Shown piece by piece: positions 34,024 through 46,051 of a DNA stretch of 64,000 nucleotides (position 1 is the first letter of the stretch; each line of letters begins with the position of its first letter). Below the pieces are notes generated by a model. That model had not been told where the DNA came from. It searched no databases and saw only the letters and a program-made list of their open reading frames with translations. This stretch comes from Bretschneidera sinensis. Its lineage: Eukaryota > Streptophyta > Magnoliopsida > Brassicales > Akaniaceae. The stretch covers positions 58,126,084 to 58,190,083 of the forward strand of contig CM043705.1 of assembly GCA_023935145.1 (NCBI GenBank), written 5' to 3'. A program made the translations under genes and the position numbers.

Positions 34024-35049
34024 TATTGGAAATCACCTTGACAAGATGCCCATGTGGTGATCTTCCAAACACCCAAGTCTAGAATTACTTGTAGAAAGAA
34101 TTTCAGCAATCGAACACAAGAACAGAAAATCAAAGAAAGAAAGAAAACAAGCAATTTGTTATCGAGGTTCGGCAATGTGCCTACGTCCCCATGAGTTCCT
34201 CTGAACTCTCTGCACTAAATCAATGGTTCTTTACAATTCAGCAACCCTCTCCAAGAAACCTCAAGTTCTTGAAGGAACCAAGAAGAGAACGAGAAAGTGA
34301 TAGACCTATTACAATGCTTCCTATCAATTCTCTACTACCCTCTCTTCTTTACAACCAGCCTCTCTACAATGAGTCCTTCTTGTATATCTGTGTCTTTGTA
34401 CTCTCACACAATTCTCTCATTCACACACATGTCTCACAAGTTACATCATCACATTCTTGTGTCTTCTTTGTTTTTGTTGTTGAGATTGAACCTAGGTGAC
34501 CCTTTATATAGTGCACCAACTTCTTGTCCAATGTTGTGTGTCATTCTCCACCCTTAGATCTTGATGACCACTTAACCATGGCCCTCCATCAATCCTAAAT
34601 GGTGCTGTGCATTTTAACCTTGCATTCACGCACCTAAGAGAAGGCTAAAGCATGCTGTCCATGTGTGCCGGCCAAAGCTGCAGCGCCGTGCTGTAGCTTT
34701 GAGTTTCTGTCCCTTGTGCCATTCTTGCCAGGTTCCAGCGCTGCAGCGCAGAGTTTCTATCCCTTGTTCCATTCTTGCCAGGTTCCAGCACTGCAGTGCA
34801 GCGCTGCAGCTTGGAGTTGCTGTCCCCTTCACACAACACCCTTTTACTTGAGTACAGAAGTGCGCACACTAGTGCACATGGCCTTCCCTTGCTCCAAAAT
34901 GAAGCACACATATGTGTGCAGCCTTCTAACTTGCTGAAATTTGATCCTCCACCTTCAGTTTAGACTTTAACCATCTTTGAACCATTCTTGGACCTATTCA
35001 AACCTTAACCATGTTTGAACCATGTTTAAACCTTAGACAAATACCAATA
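34024..35049 (-). repeat. Copia element 1, right LTR (5' LTR in element sense)
   Basis: It starts TATTGGAAATCACC, from ancestral TG, and ends ACCAATA, where the partner has ACCAACA. It is 1026 bp. Near 34678-34820 GCGCTGCAGC motifs are arranged differently from the other LTR. The target copy ATAGA follows at 35050. Confidence 0.92.
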
Positions 35050-35563
35050 ATAGAAGTAGAATTGTATGGCTTAGGAAACGGTTAGTTCCACATCAAGAGG
35101 AATTGTTGAAAGTAGTCAACTTCTCAAGAAGAGTGATGCAACAGAAATCGTAATTTCTTTTGACCAGAGTGGAACTGTATGTCCTTAAAAGCACCCAATT
35201 CCACATCAAGAGGAATTTCTGGACGTAGTAAGCTCCTGAAGAGGAGTGAGATTCCAGTTTTTAGCGAGTTTAGATTTGATTGGGCATAGATGGAGCTATG
35301 CAGCTTAATGGGCTTTGAACTTTACATGAGTTGGACTTTGTGTACGTTTTCATCTTTAGAATTGGGCTTGTTTCACCTACTATAATGGTTCAGTTGATTT
35401 TTTGAATCCATACATTTGTGATGGGATGTTTCATTCTCTGAGGTGCCTCTACGAGCTGTCACATTTAATGATTGAGTAAACACTTCAACTACCCGAAGCA
35501 TATTTTTGTCAGCGTTAGGGGCGCATTAACGATGCGTCATAGCAACGATTCACTTGGCATAGG

Positions 35564-35573
35564 CTATTTAAGG
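35564..35573 (+). promoter_or_regulatory. Possible TATA-like box of R1
   Basis: CTATTTAAGG lies about 200 bp before the ATG at 35769. The R1 copy C has decayed to CTGTTTGAGG at the same place. The position, downstream of the array and upstream of the gag-like frame, fits a promoter, but no transcript is known. Confidence 0.4.
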
Positions 35574-35768
35574 GACCCTTTACTTCTTACCCTTTTTTTC
35601 CTTCTTTTTAGTTGTTTTCCATCTTTCAGAGCGCCAGGTCTCCCGTACTCCTTAGAGTTTTATGAGAGTCTTCTTATTCTTTTCAAGTTTTTTCAAGCTT
35701 CCAGATCTCCTCCATATTGTTTTAGTAAGGTTTTTTTTTTCTTTTCACTTCTTTTCGACTGTCGCACC

Positions 35769-36317
35769 ATGTCTACTTCTAAGGCTAGTAGGTCTAAAAA
35801 AGAGAGGACTGAAAGAAGATAGAGTGGCCTTGAGAGTGGAGAAATAGTAGTTCTTGCTGGTAAGGTTTTTTAAGCTGGGAAAATACCTAGTTGGATTTCA
35901 AAAATGACTTAGAGCCTATACTCCCTAAGTTTTTTCTTCCCCTTAGGTGAAAAGTCGAGCGCCCTGGTTTTGACGAGAGGGCTTATACTCTTTTGAGAGA
36001 TGAGACGTTGTACTCTATTTGTTATTACCTCAACCATTTGAAGGCGGGATCGAGATTTCTTATTGATCCTGATGTTAGAGAGATCATAAATTATTATGGT
36101 ATATACTCAATTTTCCCTGAACGGGATGAGGTGAGTTGTGGGATTTATGTTGGCTTTGAGGAAACATATTGGGTGCAGTAGGGGAGACGAAAAGTCTAAG
36201 GTATAGATGTTTAATTGGGTCTATAACTTGAAGAAATATACTAACAATGGGTGGTTTAACTTTTACCTAAAGAGTAGAATGAAGATTCTAGACACACTTT
36301 CGATTAAGAGCTTGAAG
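35769..36317 (+). pseudogene. R1 gag-like N-terminal ORF remnant
   Basis: The ATG at 35769 gives MSTSKASRSKKERTERR before a stop. Copy C has an equivalent ATG at 62981. Further on, another frame (35993-36181) reads LYSICYYLNHLKAGSRFLI and DPDVREIINYYGIYSIFPE. This loosely resembles plant retrotransposon Gag-like N-termini (putative gypsy-type transposon proteins). The frame is then cut by Copia element 2 and continues at 42185 with EQFFFVEYHQ. I do not recognise the family securely. Confidence 0.45.
36313..36317 (+). repeat. Target site duplication TGAAG, left copy
   Basis: TGAAG precedes the LTR of Copia element 2 and is repeated exactly at 42185-42189. Confidence 0.95.
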
Positions 36318-37196
36318 TGTTGGAGTTTGTCAAAAGATTAAACGGGAGATGGAAGAATGAAGTTCGGCATGTTAAAAGTGTGCACACTAGTGTGCGCCAT
36401 AGCTCAGATCTTCCCAGGCTGTGGCATCCAGCCTAGAGGAGCTTCTGGCCAGGTGTGCACCATGGCTCAGACTCCTTCAGTCCGCGGCACCTAAAAAGGT
36501 AAAAAGGAGAGGAGTTTCTGCCCTGCTCCAGGTCGCAGCATGCCCTGTTTCAAGCCGCAGCCTAGAGGCACACTGATGCACATTGGTTCAGCCTTTTGAG
36601 AGGTGTGTGGATGCATGATCAAAATGTATAGGATCACTAAGGATTGATCAAGGGCTATTGATGATTTATCCTCAAGTTCTAAGGGTGGATATTGACCCTC
36701 AAGATTGGACAAGAAGTTGGTGCACTATATAAAGGCTCACCCAGCTTCAAAGAGACATAACTTGTGAATAACTTCCGATTGAAAGTGAGATCAATTGTAA
36801 GAGTGAAAAGACACAAAACAAGAGAGACACATTGAAAAGGCTGGTTGTTTAGAAAGAGAGAGTAGAATAGAAAGGGGATTCAAGGGCTTGTAAGGGGAAT
36901 TGTCTTGGGAAAATTCCAAGGTTAGTTCTTATCACTTTTTTCTTCTTCTTCTTCTTTTGTTCTTCAAAAACCTATGAGTTCTTAGAGAGGTGTTACTGAT
37001 TGTAAAAAACTTCATTAATAAGATAGTGTAGAGAGTTCGGAGGAGCTCGCGGGGACATAGGCATATTAGTGAACCTCGTCAACAAATTGCTTGTGTTCTT
37101 TGATTGGTTGCTATCTCTTTTCTTTATACAAGTCACTCTAGACTCGGGTGTTTGGAAGATCACCTCCTGGGCATCATACAAGGTGGTTTCCCAACA
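36318..37196 (+). repeat. Copia element 2, 5' LTR
   Basis: The LTR runs TGTTGGAGTTTGTC to GTTTCCCAACA, 879 bp. Near its start is a perfect 14-bp palindrome GCACACTAGTGTGC (36382-36395), overlapping GTGTGCACAC. A short TTC run (about 36940-36955) is expanded in the 3' LTR. Confidence 0.93.
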
Positions 37197-37197
37197 G

Positions 37198-37209
37198 TGG
37201 TACCAGAGC
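37198..37209 (+). promoter_or_regulatory. Primer-binding site of Copia element 2
   Basis: TGGTACCAGAGC, one base different from the standard tRNA-Met site, lies one base after the LTR. Confidence 0.93.
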
Positions 37210-37442
37210 TTGCACAGCTGGGTATCGGACCAAGAACAGAAGGTATCGGAGCAAGACTCTAAGAATCAAAGAACAAACTTCTTAGGTGATTCAAGAACGG
37301 AGTAAAGATCAAGATCGGATCATGTTCTTGAGGGTGATTCAAGAACGGTATTGAGATCAATCTTCGATCATGTTCTTGAGGTTTAGAAGAAGTTAAAAAA
37401 CATTTGTGGGTGCTGCACAAATCAAGGGATCTTCTTCGCAAG

Positions 37443-38228
37443 ATGGGTTCAAATTTTAGTGTTGAGAAGTTTGATGGAAAGGGAGATTTTTCCCTGTGTA
37501 AGTGGAAGATCAAGGCTGTTCTTATGCGATAGAAGGTGGACTTGGCTATTGGAGAAGATGACACTTTTCCAGTAAGTATCACGGAAGTCCAACCGATTGA
37601 GATGAAGAAGATGGAGTATAGCACCATCTTCCTACACATGTCAGATAGTGTCACAAGGGAGTGCGGAGACTCGGAAGATCCTGCTATCATATGGAAGAAA
37701 CTAAATGTGTTGTTTCTTACTAAAACTCTCCCTAACAAGATTTATCTTCTTAAAAGAATCTTTTCTTTTAAAATGGATCCTAATAAAAAGTTGCAAGATA
37801 ATTTTGATGTGTTTAACAAACTAGTTCAAGATTTGGCTAGTTGTAGTATAAAGTTCCCGGATGAACAATTGGCTGTTATTTTGTTAAATTCTCTTCCTGA
37901 TTATTTTGAGAGTTTGATTAATGCTATTGAATATGGAAGAGATCCACTAACCAAGAAAATTGTGATCAATACTATAAGGGCTCATGATTTCAAAGCCAAG
38001 ATGAGGGAAGCATCAAGTGGAGAAGGGCTGATTATTAGAGGAAGGCCAGCAACTCAGAATGGTAGTAGCAACCATGGTAACTACCAAGAGAAATCAAAGG
38101 GTAGAGGGCAAAGCCATGGGAGAGCAAATTCTAAACCAAGATTTGGAGGAAAGAGGTGCTTCTACTGCAACAAGGAGGGTCACTTCAAGAAAGATTGCAA
38201 GAAGAGGTTATGGGATGAGAGAGGGTGA
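37443..38228 (+). pseudogene. Copia element 2 gag
   Basis: The ATG at 37443 opens MGSNFSVEKFDGKGDFSL. Codon 30 (37530-37532) is TAG. The rest is open for 231 codons, with NVLFLTKTLPNKIYLLKR and LVQDLASCSIKFPDEQLA, matching the UBN2/retrotran_gag type Gag of Tnt1-like elements. An intact CCHC knuckle CFYCNKEGHFKKDC lies at about 38158-38199. A single point change stands between this and a full-length Gag, so it decayed recently compared with pol. Confidence 0.9.
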
Positions 38229-39655
38229 AGCCATACCAACAATAGAGAGGCTTCGGTTGCCAAATGAGAACAATAAGATGATGTTCTTGTTGTGTGCTCA
38301 AATGTTAGCAGAAGGCAAGGCAGGGAAAAATGGATCCTGGATTCTGGGTGCACTTATCACTTGTGCCTTCACAAGGAATGGTTCAAGAATTTCAAAGAAA
38401 TTAATGATGGAAGGGTTTTATTGAGGAATGACAATTTTTACCAAGTGAGGGGGATATGAGACATCCAGCTGAGGATGTTTGATGGAGTCACAAGGCTGTT
38501 GCAAAATGTAAAGTATCTCCCGGATTTGAGGAGGAATTTGATCTCATTGGGGCAGCTGGATTCCATGGGGTATACATACAAGGCAGATGGAGGAAATATC
38601 AAGGTAACCAAGGGATCTTTGGTAGTGATCAAAGTAGCAATAAAAGATGGACTCTATGAGATGATCGGAGAGACAAAAATCAAGGATCAAGCAGCAAGCT
38701 TGATAGTTGAGATGGATAGGGCAGCCCTTTGGCACACTCACTTGGGACATATGAGCGAAAAGGGCCTGCAAATCCTCAGCAAAGATGGTCTACTTAGTGA
38801 TGACAAAGTAGAGAAATTGGATTTTTGCAAGTGTTGCGTTCTGGGTCAGCTTCAACACCGGAGTGCACAAGTCTAATAGCATTCTTGACTACATTCATTC
38901 GGACCTTTGGGGACCCGCAAGATGACCAACACAGGGAGGTAACTTTTACTTTCTGTCTTTAATTGATGATTATTCAAGAAAGGTTTGGGTTTATTTGCTT
39001 AAAAATAAATCAGATGCTTTGAATAAATTTGTAGTATGGAAAAAGTTGTTGGAAACTCAAATGGGGGGTAGTTAAGGCTTCACGAACTGATAATGGCTTA
39101 GAATTTTGTAATAAGGATTTTGATAAATTCTGTGAGTTAAATGGCATTCTAAGGCATAGAACGGTTGTAAAAACACCTCAGCAAAATAGAGTTGCTGAAA
39201 GGATGAATAGGACCCTTATGGAAAAGGTTAGGTGTATGTTAATAGGATCCGGATTACCAAAATATTTTTTGGGGAAAGATGTGTCTACTGCTGCACACTT
39301 GGTAAATAGATCACCATCTAGAGCTTTAGAGCTGAAGACTCCCGAGGAGATATGGAGTGGGAAACCCCTTGAGTTGAGCAACCTTAAGACTTTTGGATGT
39401 GCTGTATATGCACATCAAAAGGATGATAAACTTAACCCAATGTCTAGAAAATGTGTATTTCTAGGGTATGGTGATGGGGTTAAGGGGTATAGGTTGTGGT
39501 CCTTAGAATCAAAAGGAATGAAACTCATAATAAGTAGGGATGTTATTTTTAATGAATTGTTATTTCCCTACTTGGAGAAAACTAACCCTGCAAGGGGTAG
39601 TGAACAAACCAGTCCGGAATTTGTGAAGCATAGCATCAAGGAGAATTCAGTTTAG
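38229..39655 (+). pseudogene. Copia element 2 protease and integrase
   Basis: The protease is WILDSGCTYHLCLHKEWF at about 38328-38381, after a nonsense codon. The pre-integrase domain (38475-38876) has LPDLRRNLISLGQLDSMGY, LWHTHLGHMSEKGL and FCKCCVLG, the HHCC zinc residues. A frameshift near 38850 follows. The core then reads GNFYFLSLIDDYSRKVWVYL before another shift near 39070, and a frame from 39203 has MNRTLMEKVRCMLIGSG and FGCAVYAHQKDDKLN, ending at a stop at 39653-39655. Confidence 0.9.
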
Positions 39656-41216
39656 GTAGAGCCTAGGAGGCAAGAGGGTTCGAACCAGGTAGAGCCCATT
39701 TATGAAGTCCAAGCTCAAGATACTCAAGAGGAGGCTGAACTGGAAGGAGATGATGCAGTAAGTCTGAATTACTATCAGCTCACAAGGGATCGGGAAAGGA
39801 GGGTGGTTAGACCACCTTTGAGATATGGTTTTGCTGGTGCTCATGTAGCAGCTCCTTCGACAGAAGGAGAGGTTGAACCATAAACTTACATGGATGCCAT
39901 GGAATGTAAGGAGTCGTCAATGTGGCAGCTAGCTATGGAGGAAGAAATGGATTCTTTGAGGAAGAACAACTCTTGGGAATTGGTGCCCAAACTAGAAAAA
40001 CAGAGAGTTGTGGATTGTAGATGGATTTACAAGATCAAAGAAGGGAACACTCTAGGGGATGAAGTCTGGTATAAAGCCAGGTTGGTGGTGAAGGGGTTTA
40101 CACAAAGAGAAGACATAGATTTCACCGAAATCTTCTCACCAATAATGAAATACAAGACGATAAGGATAGTGCTAGCAATAGTGGTCCAATTCAATTGAGA
40201 AATCAAGCAAATGGATGTGAAGACAGCGTTCTTACATGTAGAGCTTGATGAGACCATTTACATGAGGCAACCCGAAGGCTATGAGGAAAGAAGGCAGGGA
40301 GATTTGGTGTGCCAACTGAAGAAATCTCTATATGGCCTGAAGCAATCATCTCGGCAATGGAATAAGAGGTTTGATTCTTTGTAACCAGCTTGTGTTTCAT
40401 GAGGAGCTACTATGATTTGTGGTTGTATTACAAGGGGCACAAGGTGGAGGAAGTGGTGATCATCCTCATCTATGTTGATGATATATTACTGGTTCAGAGC
40501 AGCATGGAGATGATAGAAAAATTGAAGGCTCAACTCAGTGAGGAGTTTGAGATGAAAGATCTTAGCCATGCACAGAAGATCCTTGGGATATGTATAATTC
40601 AGGAAAGGGAGAGAAACAGATTGAAGATCTCTCAAACTTCCTACATAGAGAAAATAGTATCTAAGTTCTCTATGGAAGATAACAAACCAGTGAAGGTTCC
40701 TTTTGCTGGTCATTTCAAGTTCTCCAGCGATCAATGTCCAAGATCAGATGAGGAGAAGAAGGAAATGGAAAAGATCTCTTACTCTAGTGCGATTGGTTCT
40801 GTAATGTTCACCATGGTAAGCACTAGACCTGATATTGCTCATGCAATAAGTGTCCTTAGTAGGTTTATGAGTAATCCCAAAAAAGAGCATTGGCTTAGGT
40901 TGAATCGGCTGCTGAGGTACTTGAAGAGAAGCCCAGATATGGGGCTGGTTTATGAGAAGAGGGGTAAGTCCGTCTGCCTTGAGGGTTATGCTGATTCGGA
41001 CTATGGAGCAGACGACGATAAAAGGAGATCAATTACTTCTTACTTCCTCAACTTAAACAGTTGTTGTGTAACTTGGAAGGCTTAGTTACAGCCGGTGGTA
41101 GCACTCATGTGGACAATGTGGCCATGGAAGAGAACCCTGCGGATTTAGGTACTAAAGTTCTACCTCTAAGGAAGTTCAATCATTGCCTTGGACTTCTTAG
41201 GATTGGAGTCGGTTGA
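39656..41216 (+). pseudogene. Copia element 2 RT and truncated RNase H
   Basis: RT opens NNSWELVPKLEKQRVVDCRW (39965-40024), then [20 protein letters not shown] (40210-40269) and [19 protein letters not shown], and has an intact IYVDDILLV (about 40468-40494). TRPDIAHAISVLSRFMSNP and ADSDYGADDDKRRS mark the RNase H start. After CVTWKA (41085) about 100 residues are missing before the terminal phrase LGTKVLPLRKFNHCLGLLRI. Stops near 40198 and 40384 break the frame. Confidence 0.9.
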
Positions 41217-41278
41217 TATGATGACTCAAGATAAGTTTGGATACTGAGTTCTCTGCACAATGGGTTCGGGTTTAATCG

Positions 41279-41297
41279 CTTAGACAAAGGTAGAGAT
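41279..41297 (+). promoter_or_regulatory. Polypurine tract of Copia element 2
   Basis: CTTAGACAAAGGTAGAGAT abuts the LTR start. It is identical to the tract of Copia element 1. Confidence 0.88.
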
Positions 41298-42184
41298 TGT
41301 TGGAGTTTGTCAAAGGATTAAACGAGAGATGGAAGAATGAAGTTCTGCATGTTAAAAGTGTGCACACCAGTGTGCACCGCGGCTCAGCTTTTCCCAGGTT
41401 GTGGCGTCTAGTATGGAGGAGCTTCTGGTCAGGTGTGCGCCGCAGCTCAGACTCTCCCAGGCCGCGACACCCAGAAAGGTGAGAAAGAGGGGAGTTTCAG
41501 CCCTGCTCCAGGCCGCATCATGCCCTGTTTCAGGCCGCAGCCTGGAGGCACACTGATGCACATTGGTTTAGCTTTTTGAGAGGTGCATGGATGCATGATC
41601 AAAACGCATAGGATCATTAAGGATTGATCAAGGGCTATGAATGATTAGTCCTCAAGATCTAAGGGTGGATATTGACCCTCAAGATTGGACAAGAAGTTGG
41701 TGCACTATATAAAGGGTCACCTAGCTTCAAAGAGACATAACTTGTGATTGAAAGTGAGATCAATTGTAAGAGTGCAAAGACACAAAACAAGAGAGACTCA
41801 TTGAAAAGGTTGGTTGTTTAGAAAGAGAGAGTAGAACAAAAAGGGGATTCAAGGGCTTGTAAGGGAAAATTTCTTGGGAAAATTCCAGGGTTAGTTCTTA
41901 TCACTTTCTTCTTCTTCTTCTTCTTCTTCTTTTGTTCTTCAAGAACCTGTGAGTTCTTGGAGAGGTGTTGCTGATTGTAAAGAACTCCATTGATAAGATA
42001 GTGTAGAGAGCTCGGAGGAGCTCACAAGGACGTAGGCATATTACCGAACCTCGTCAACAAATTGTTTATGTTCTTTTCTTTCTTGCTTTGATTGGTTGCT
42101 GTCTCTTTTCTTTATACAAGTCACTTTAGACTTGGGTGTTTGGAAGATCACCTTATGGGCATCATCTAAGGTGGTTTCCCAACA
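41298..42184 (+). repeat. Copia element 2, 3' LTR
   Basis: The 887-bp partner of 36318-37196. The TTC run (41907-41931) is longer than in the 5' LTR. The palindrome here reads GCACACCAGTGTGC, one base off perfect. The target copy TGAAG follows. Confidence 0.93.
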
Positions 42185-43100
42185 TGAAGGAACAATTCTT
42201 TTTTGTGGAATATCATCAAGTTTTACTAGAATGGAACTCTGAGGAGATACCTGATCTGAGGGAACCCTCATGGGGTTATGATGAGAAGTAGACAGTCGGT
42301 AAGGTCATAGAAGTCGATCCTAGGATGTCTGATAAATGTCTTATACACGAGTCATTGCTGAGAGCCAACCAGCTTAGTTTGCACTTTCCTGGCTCTCGTG
42401 CTGGTAGTGAATAGTTTTTTTGTACTATTTTCTTTTTTCTTTATTACGCATGTTGGCATATATTGATTTCTGATGATTTGATCTTTCTTTTGTAAAAGAC
42501 ATCATGTTCAGCCAAGCTGAAGTGGCCAGGATGACCCGAGATAAGAAGATGGCTAAAGCTATCAAGCCTTCTTCTGATGATCAATCTGGGAGAAAAAAGG
42601 ACAGGACATAGGGCTTTCAATTGAACTGGTTAAGTAGAAGCGACCTTAGGTTGAGGGGACCGCAATGCAGCTGACTGAGGTGCAACAAACTAAGTTCCAG
42701 CAAGCTAAGGTGTAGGAAGCTTAGGTTCATTCTTTCGAACAGAAGACGACCGATGAGCTGATTCAAGTTCGAGGTTTCTCAAGGGACCGAGTTGGAGACT
42801 AGCAATGAGAAGGTTTTTAAGAGTATGTTTGGAATAAATTTATTATCTTTGAAAAGGCGAAAAAAATTATAGAATTCTTTATGAAAAATTCTTAGTTCAA
42901 GTTGGGATTATAATTTTTTTTTTTTTAAAACATAAATCGAAACAGTCCTTAGACACACATTTAACCTATAAAAAATTATGGTGTACAGATTGAAGACACT
43001 GGCTGAATCAAGACACATTTGAAGGTGAGGTCCGTCTATGAGTCTCACACCCAATTGTTTGCGAGTGTGATTCATGTAGGCGAGCTACTCCTATTCTTCT
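42185..43100 (+). repeat. Repeat R1 copy A, third part
   Basis: It continues the gag-like frame beyond the Copia insertion (EQFFFVEYHQ, WNSEEIPDLREPSWGYDEK). Further pieces near 42500-42800 include a frame MFSQAEVARMTRDKKMAKAI and a Q-rich stretch. No RT or integrase is recognisable, so R1 may be non-autonomous or truncated. The right edge is uncertain. Confidence 0.45.
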
Positions 43101-43859
43101 CGTCCATGTTGCAGTTCAGTTGATGTAAGTATGTTTCGTTCACTATACTGCCTTTTGACGTCCCCTTCTTCCCACATGCTTGTTGTTTACTTGTCTCGTA
43201 CGAGCCAATAATTGAGTGGCCCTCGGCATGTAATACGGCCTTCTAGGCTGCTACCCCTACGTCTCTTCAACCAACTTCTTCAGTCTTTTGTTCGTAGACA
43301 AAAATTATTTATGAATTTTTAATGAATAATTAAAAAAATATTTATAAACTTCGAAATTAAAATTAAAACTATAAGACAAATCACAATCAAAATTTTCCCC
43401 ACTGCCATCTAAAGTACTCAAGGATTTTCTATTTTCACCCTTACTTGAAATTTCAAATTTTTTTCGAAAGCCACAATTTGTAAAGTATTACCAATGTATT
43501 TAGAGTTTGTTTGTCAAAACTTTGGATTCTATTTTAGAGATTCAAATTAGTTATTAAAGTTTTAAGTAAAATTATAATGGCTTTAAAACTTATTTAGTGT
43601 TTGATAAAAATTATATTAAAAATGTTGTCAAACTAATTAAGTAAAATATTAACAAAATAAAAAAAATTTCAAGAATCAAAATCAAGAGCTGAAACTCTAA
43701 TATCATGTTAAAGAGATCATTGAGTCATCAATTATAAGAACTATACCAACTATTCTCTTATAGTCTAAAACTTTTTTATAGGAAATGATAGGCATAATTC
43801 TATTATTAGAGCCTTTAATTGTATCTATGATGTTTTCAGAGAACATTTTCATATAATGA
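43101..43859. other. AT-rich intergenic DNA, nothing recognised
   Basis: There is no recognisable protein similarity and no repeat structure apart from A/T runs. Around 43860 the R2 repeat begins. Confidence 0.5.
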
Positions 43860-44664
43860 TAAATATAAGATAAAGATTGGTGGCCATTCAGATTCGTCTC
43901 AAGAAATGGATGACTCCCTGTAACCATCACCACCCAATGAAATAAGCAGCTTCATAAGAAAAATACAAAAAAGAAGACAAAATTTACAGAATCACCTTTT
44001 TTTTGGGGTCTCTGCACGTGTATTGACGTTCCTTGCCTACTTGCATGGTTGATAGTTCAATAACTTAGATCAATAATGCGTATTATGCGTTGCAGCTTTG
44101 TGGTTGGACCCTTAAATTCTACGTGAAGAACTCCATAGAAATGGGAAATATATGGATCGATTTGATGGTTGAGACAAATATTTTATTTGACTAATGAAGA
44201 ACTCTACGTGATGAATAAGTAACAAAAGTCTTTTCTTCCAAACCACTAAATTTGAAAGATACATGGTTTCTACCGGTTGTGATGACATTATTTATGGTCT
44301 TCGGTCTTCTAAATTGACGAGAGTTCGTTCGATGATCTCGATTATAAATAATTAACCTCTTGAACTATTTCATGGAAATAAGCAAAGACATGATTTCTTT
44401 TAGTTTTCTTTATGTTCTGCCTTAAAGGGGGAAAGCAGGGACTAGGAAGAAAAATGTTATTTTTACGGTGAAGACTTAGGTGGATGTAACATTTTTATTT
44501 TATTTTATGGAAGGGACATACAAGTATAAGTGTATAACAATATAGAAATTTGACCGCAATATGAAGGGCTAAATTACAGTGTTATTATTAAAAGTGTGGA
44601 CATTGATGTTCATAATTATAAATACGGTACCTAATCTTAATTGTTAAATTATCAATTTATCATA
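43860..44664. repeat. Repeat R2, copy 3
   Basis: It matches 3170-4214 (landmarks AAGTCTTTTCTTCCAAACC, GAAGACTTAGGTGGATGTAA) and, in its opening GGATGACTCCCTGTAACC, also 1779-1800. It runs without a break into the R1 head, as at 4215. Confidence 0.7.
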
Positions 44665-46051
44665 GATACTGTTGATGCCAAAAAAGTTGATGAAGGGTTC
44701 TTGGTCTTTGATGGCCTTTTACAGGGTGTTGCTCGAGGTTGGCCCGGATGGAAGAGTTTCAAAGTGAAATGTTTTCTCCGAGCTTGTAATATCCAGGTAC
44801 CTAAAAAAGAAGTCTCCCGGAGCGTTGTGCTCCGGGAAGGATCCTCTAATGCTTAAGTCAGTAAGTGCTTTCAAAAAAGAGTAGAAGGGAGAATTATATC
44901 GAGGTGAAGGGATATTTGGTAGAGGAGAGAACTGGGCTAATTCTTTTTGTTCCTAGTATGTTTTCTCTTTGTACCTGAAGTTTTCTCTAGTTTTACCTCT
45001 TACTGTATGTTTCTCTCTCTTTTACATGTATGCATATGTATTTTTTGTATTCTCGCATATATTTTCCTTAAAGATGATAGCCTCTTTATATAGACGCCGG
45101 TGAGTTCCTTGTTTGATTATTCGAAGTGAAACACTGTTGGGATGTGACTTCTAAGCCTTAAGCCTTACAGGAAATGGCCTCTGTCCATAGAAGATGACCT
45201 TTCCTTGAGTTATCACATCAAGGTGTCTGAAACTATGTTAGCGTGCACTCTACCATTGTCACAGAGGGTTGGGTCACTTCACTACCTAAGGGCAGTTCAC
45301 CACATGCCCAATCTCATTAGGTCATATTATTTTATTCACATCATATGCTCCCCACTCTTTAAGGGATCCAAGGAGATTCCTTAAGGGAGTAGTTTTCCTT
45401 TATTATCTGTAAAAAATTCAAGGTTGGGGCTTTGAATTTTATCTCTTTTTTTGTTATGGACCGTATAGCTGACATTTCAATTCTTTAATGGCGAGGACTA
45501 TGTGGCTTAAGCCTTAGTTCTTGTGCAGTACGAGTTGAGTTTTTGATTGTCTAAGCCAGGTGAATTTTATTGGTCATCTGAAATCTTTGCTTTCACTTCG
45601 AGAGGATTTTTGTTGACTGTAGTCAGTAGAGATAACTCGACTAGAGTCATTATCTCTTCTGCCTCGATGTGACTTGATTAGTTTCGGTGATCTTCGCTTA
45701 TGTTCGGAGGAGACATTTTCATGGTTGAAGTTGTTACTCCTGATTAGCCTTCATCCTTAGCTTTGGTAAGAATTCAATTGGTTGCGGCCTAGATTCTTGT
45801 TGAACCAAAGTAGAGTTTTTGCGATTGAAACAAGATTTTCTCATATAATTGAAGTTGTACCTTTAGTTGGGGTTATGTTTGTTGAGGTGCTTTGATGTCG
45901 ATCCCTTTTTCTTCTAAAGATTTTTGTATGTCTGGGACCTGGATTCCGTCTTAGTGGAAGCATAACTGGAGTTGTAGTTCCTTTTTTGCTCGAGTCAATT
46001 GTGAGGCTCAAGGGCTATAGTTCTACTTCGACGAGAACTGTATAGCTGGAG
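44665..46051 (+). repeat. Repeat R1, copy B
   Basis: The head (44669-44960) contains a frame DEGFLVFDGLLQGVARGWPG and TTGTGCTCCGGGAAGGATCC. The middle block (45750-46050) is collinear with 27776-28310. One GTTGACTGTAGTCAG dyad occurs at about 45613. It stops at 46051 where Athila-like non-coding sequence begins. Copy C at 61987 may be its other half. Confidence 0.65.

Larger units (their letters stand above)
29397..35049 (-). mobile_element. Copia element 1 (Tork-like), internally deleted
   Basis: Two LTRs of about 1.02 kb flank a 3.6-kb internal region read on the minus strand. The PBS is tRNA-Met. The target duplication is ATAGG/ATAGA, with one mismatch, inside a unit of the 113-bp array. 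The gag start and the pol order (PR-IN-RT-RH) show it is Copia. The Gag opening resembles the Tork/Tnt1 lineage. Deletions and about eight nonsense codons make it non-autonomous. Confidence 0.9.
35050..36317 (+). repeat. Repeat R1 copy A, second part
   Basis: It resumes the 113-bp array (35050-35240) and then a block that matches 62450-63080. Shared landmarks are GATTTGATTGGGCATAGATG, GGGCTTTGAACTTTA, AACACTTCAACT, GGCGCATTAAC and CACTTGGCATAGGCT. A possible TATA-type box CTATTTAAGG is at 35564. It ends where Copia element 2 is inserted within GCTTGAAG. Confidence 0.75.
36318..42184 (+). mobile_element. Copia element 2 (Tork-like), nearly full structure, inactivated
   Basis: LTRs 36318-37196 and 41298-42184 with perfect TGAAG target duplications enclose PBS, gag, PR, IN, RT, part of RNase H and PPT. 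It is a relative of Copia element 1 with similar Gag and pol but different LTRs, inserted in the opposite orientation about 1.3 kb away. Frameshifts near 38850 and 39070, nonsense codons and an RNase H deletion inactivate it. Confidence 0.93.

Noticed and set aside
35472..35822. 116-codon hydrophobic plus-strand frame as a membrane protein
   Set aside because: It spans the TATA-like and leader region of R1, is T-rich low-complexity sequence, and is not preserved beyond the shared DNA similarity in copy C.
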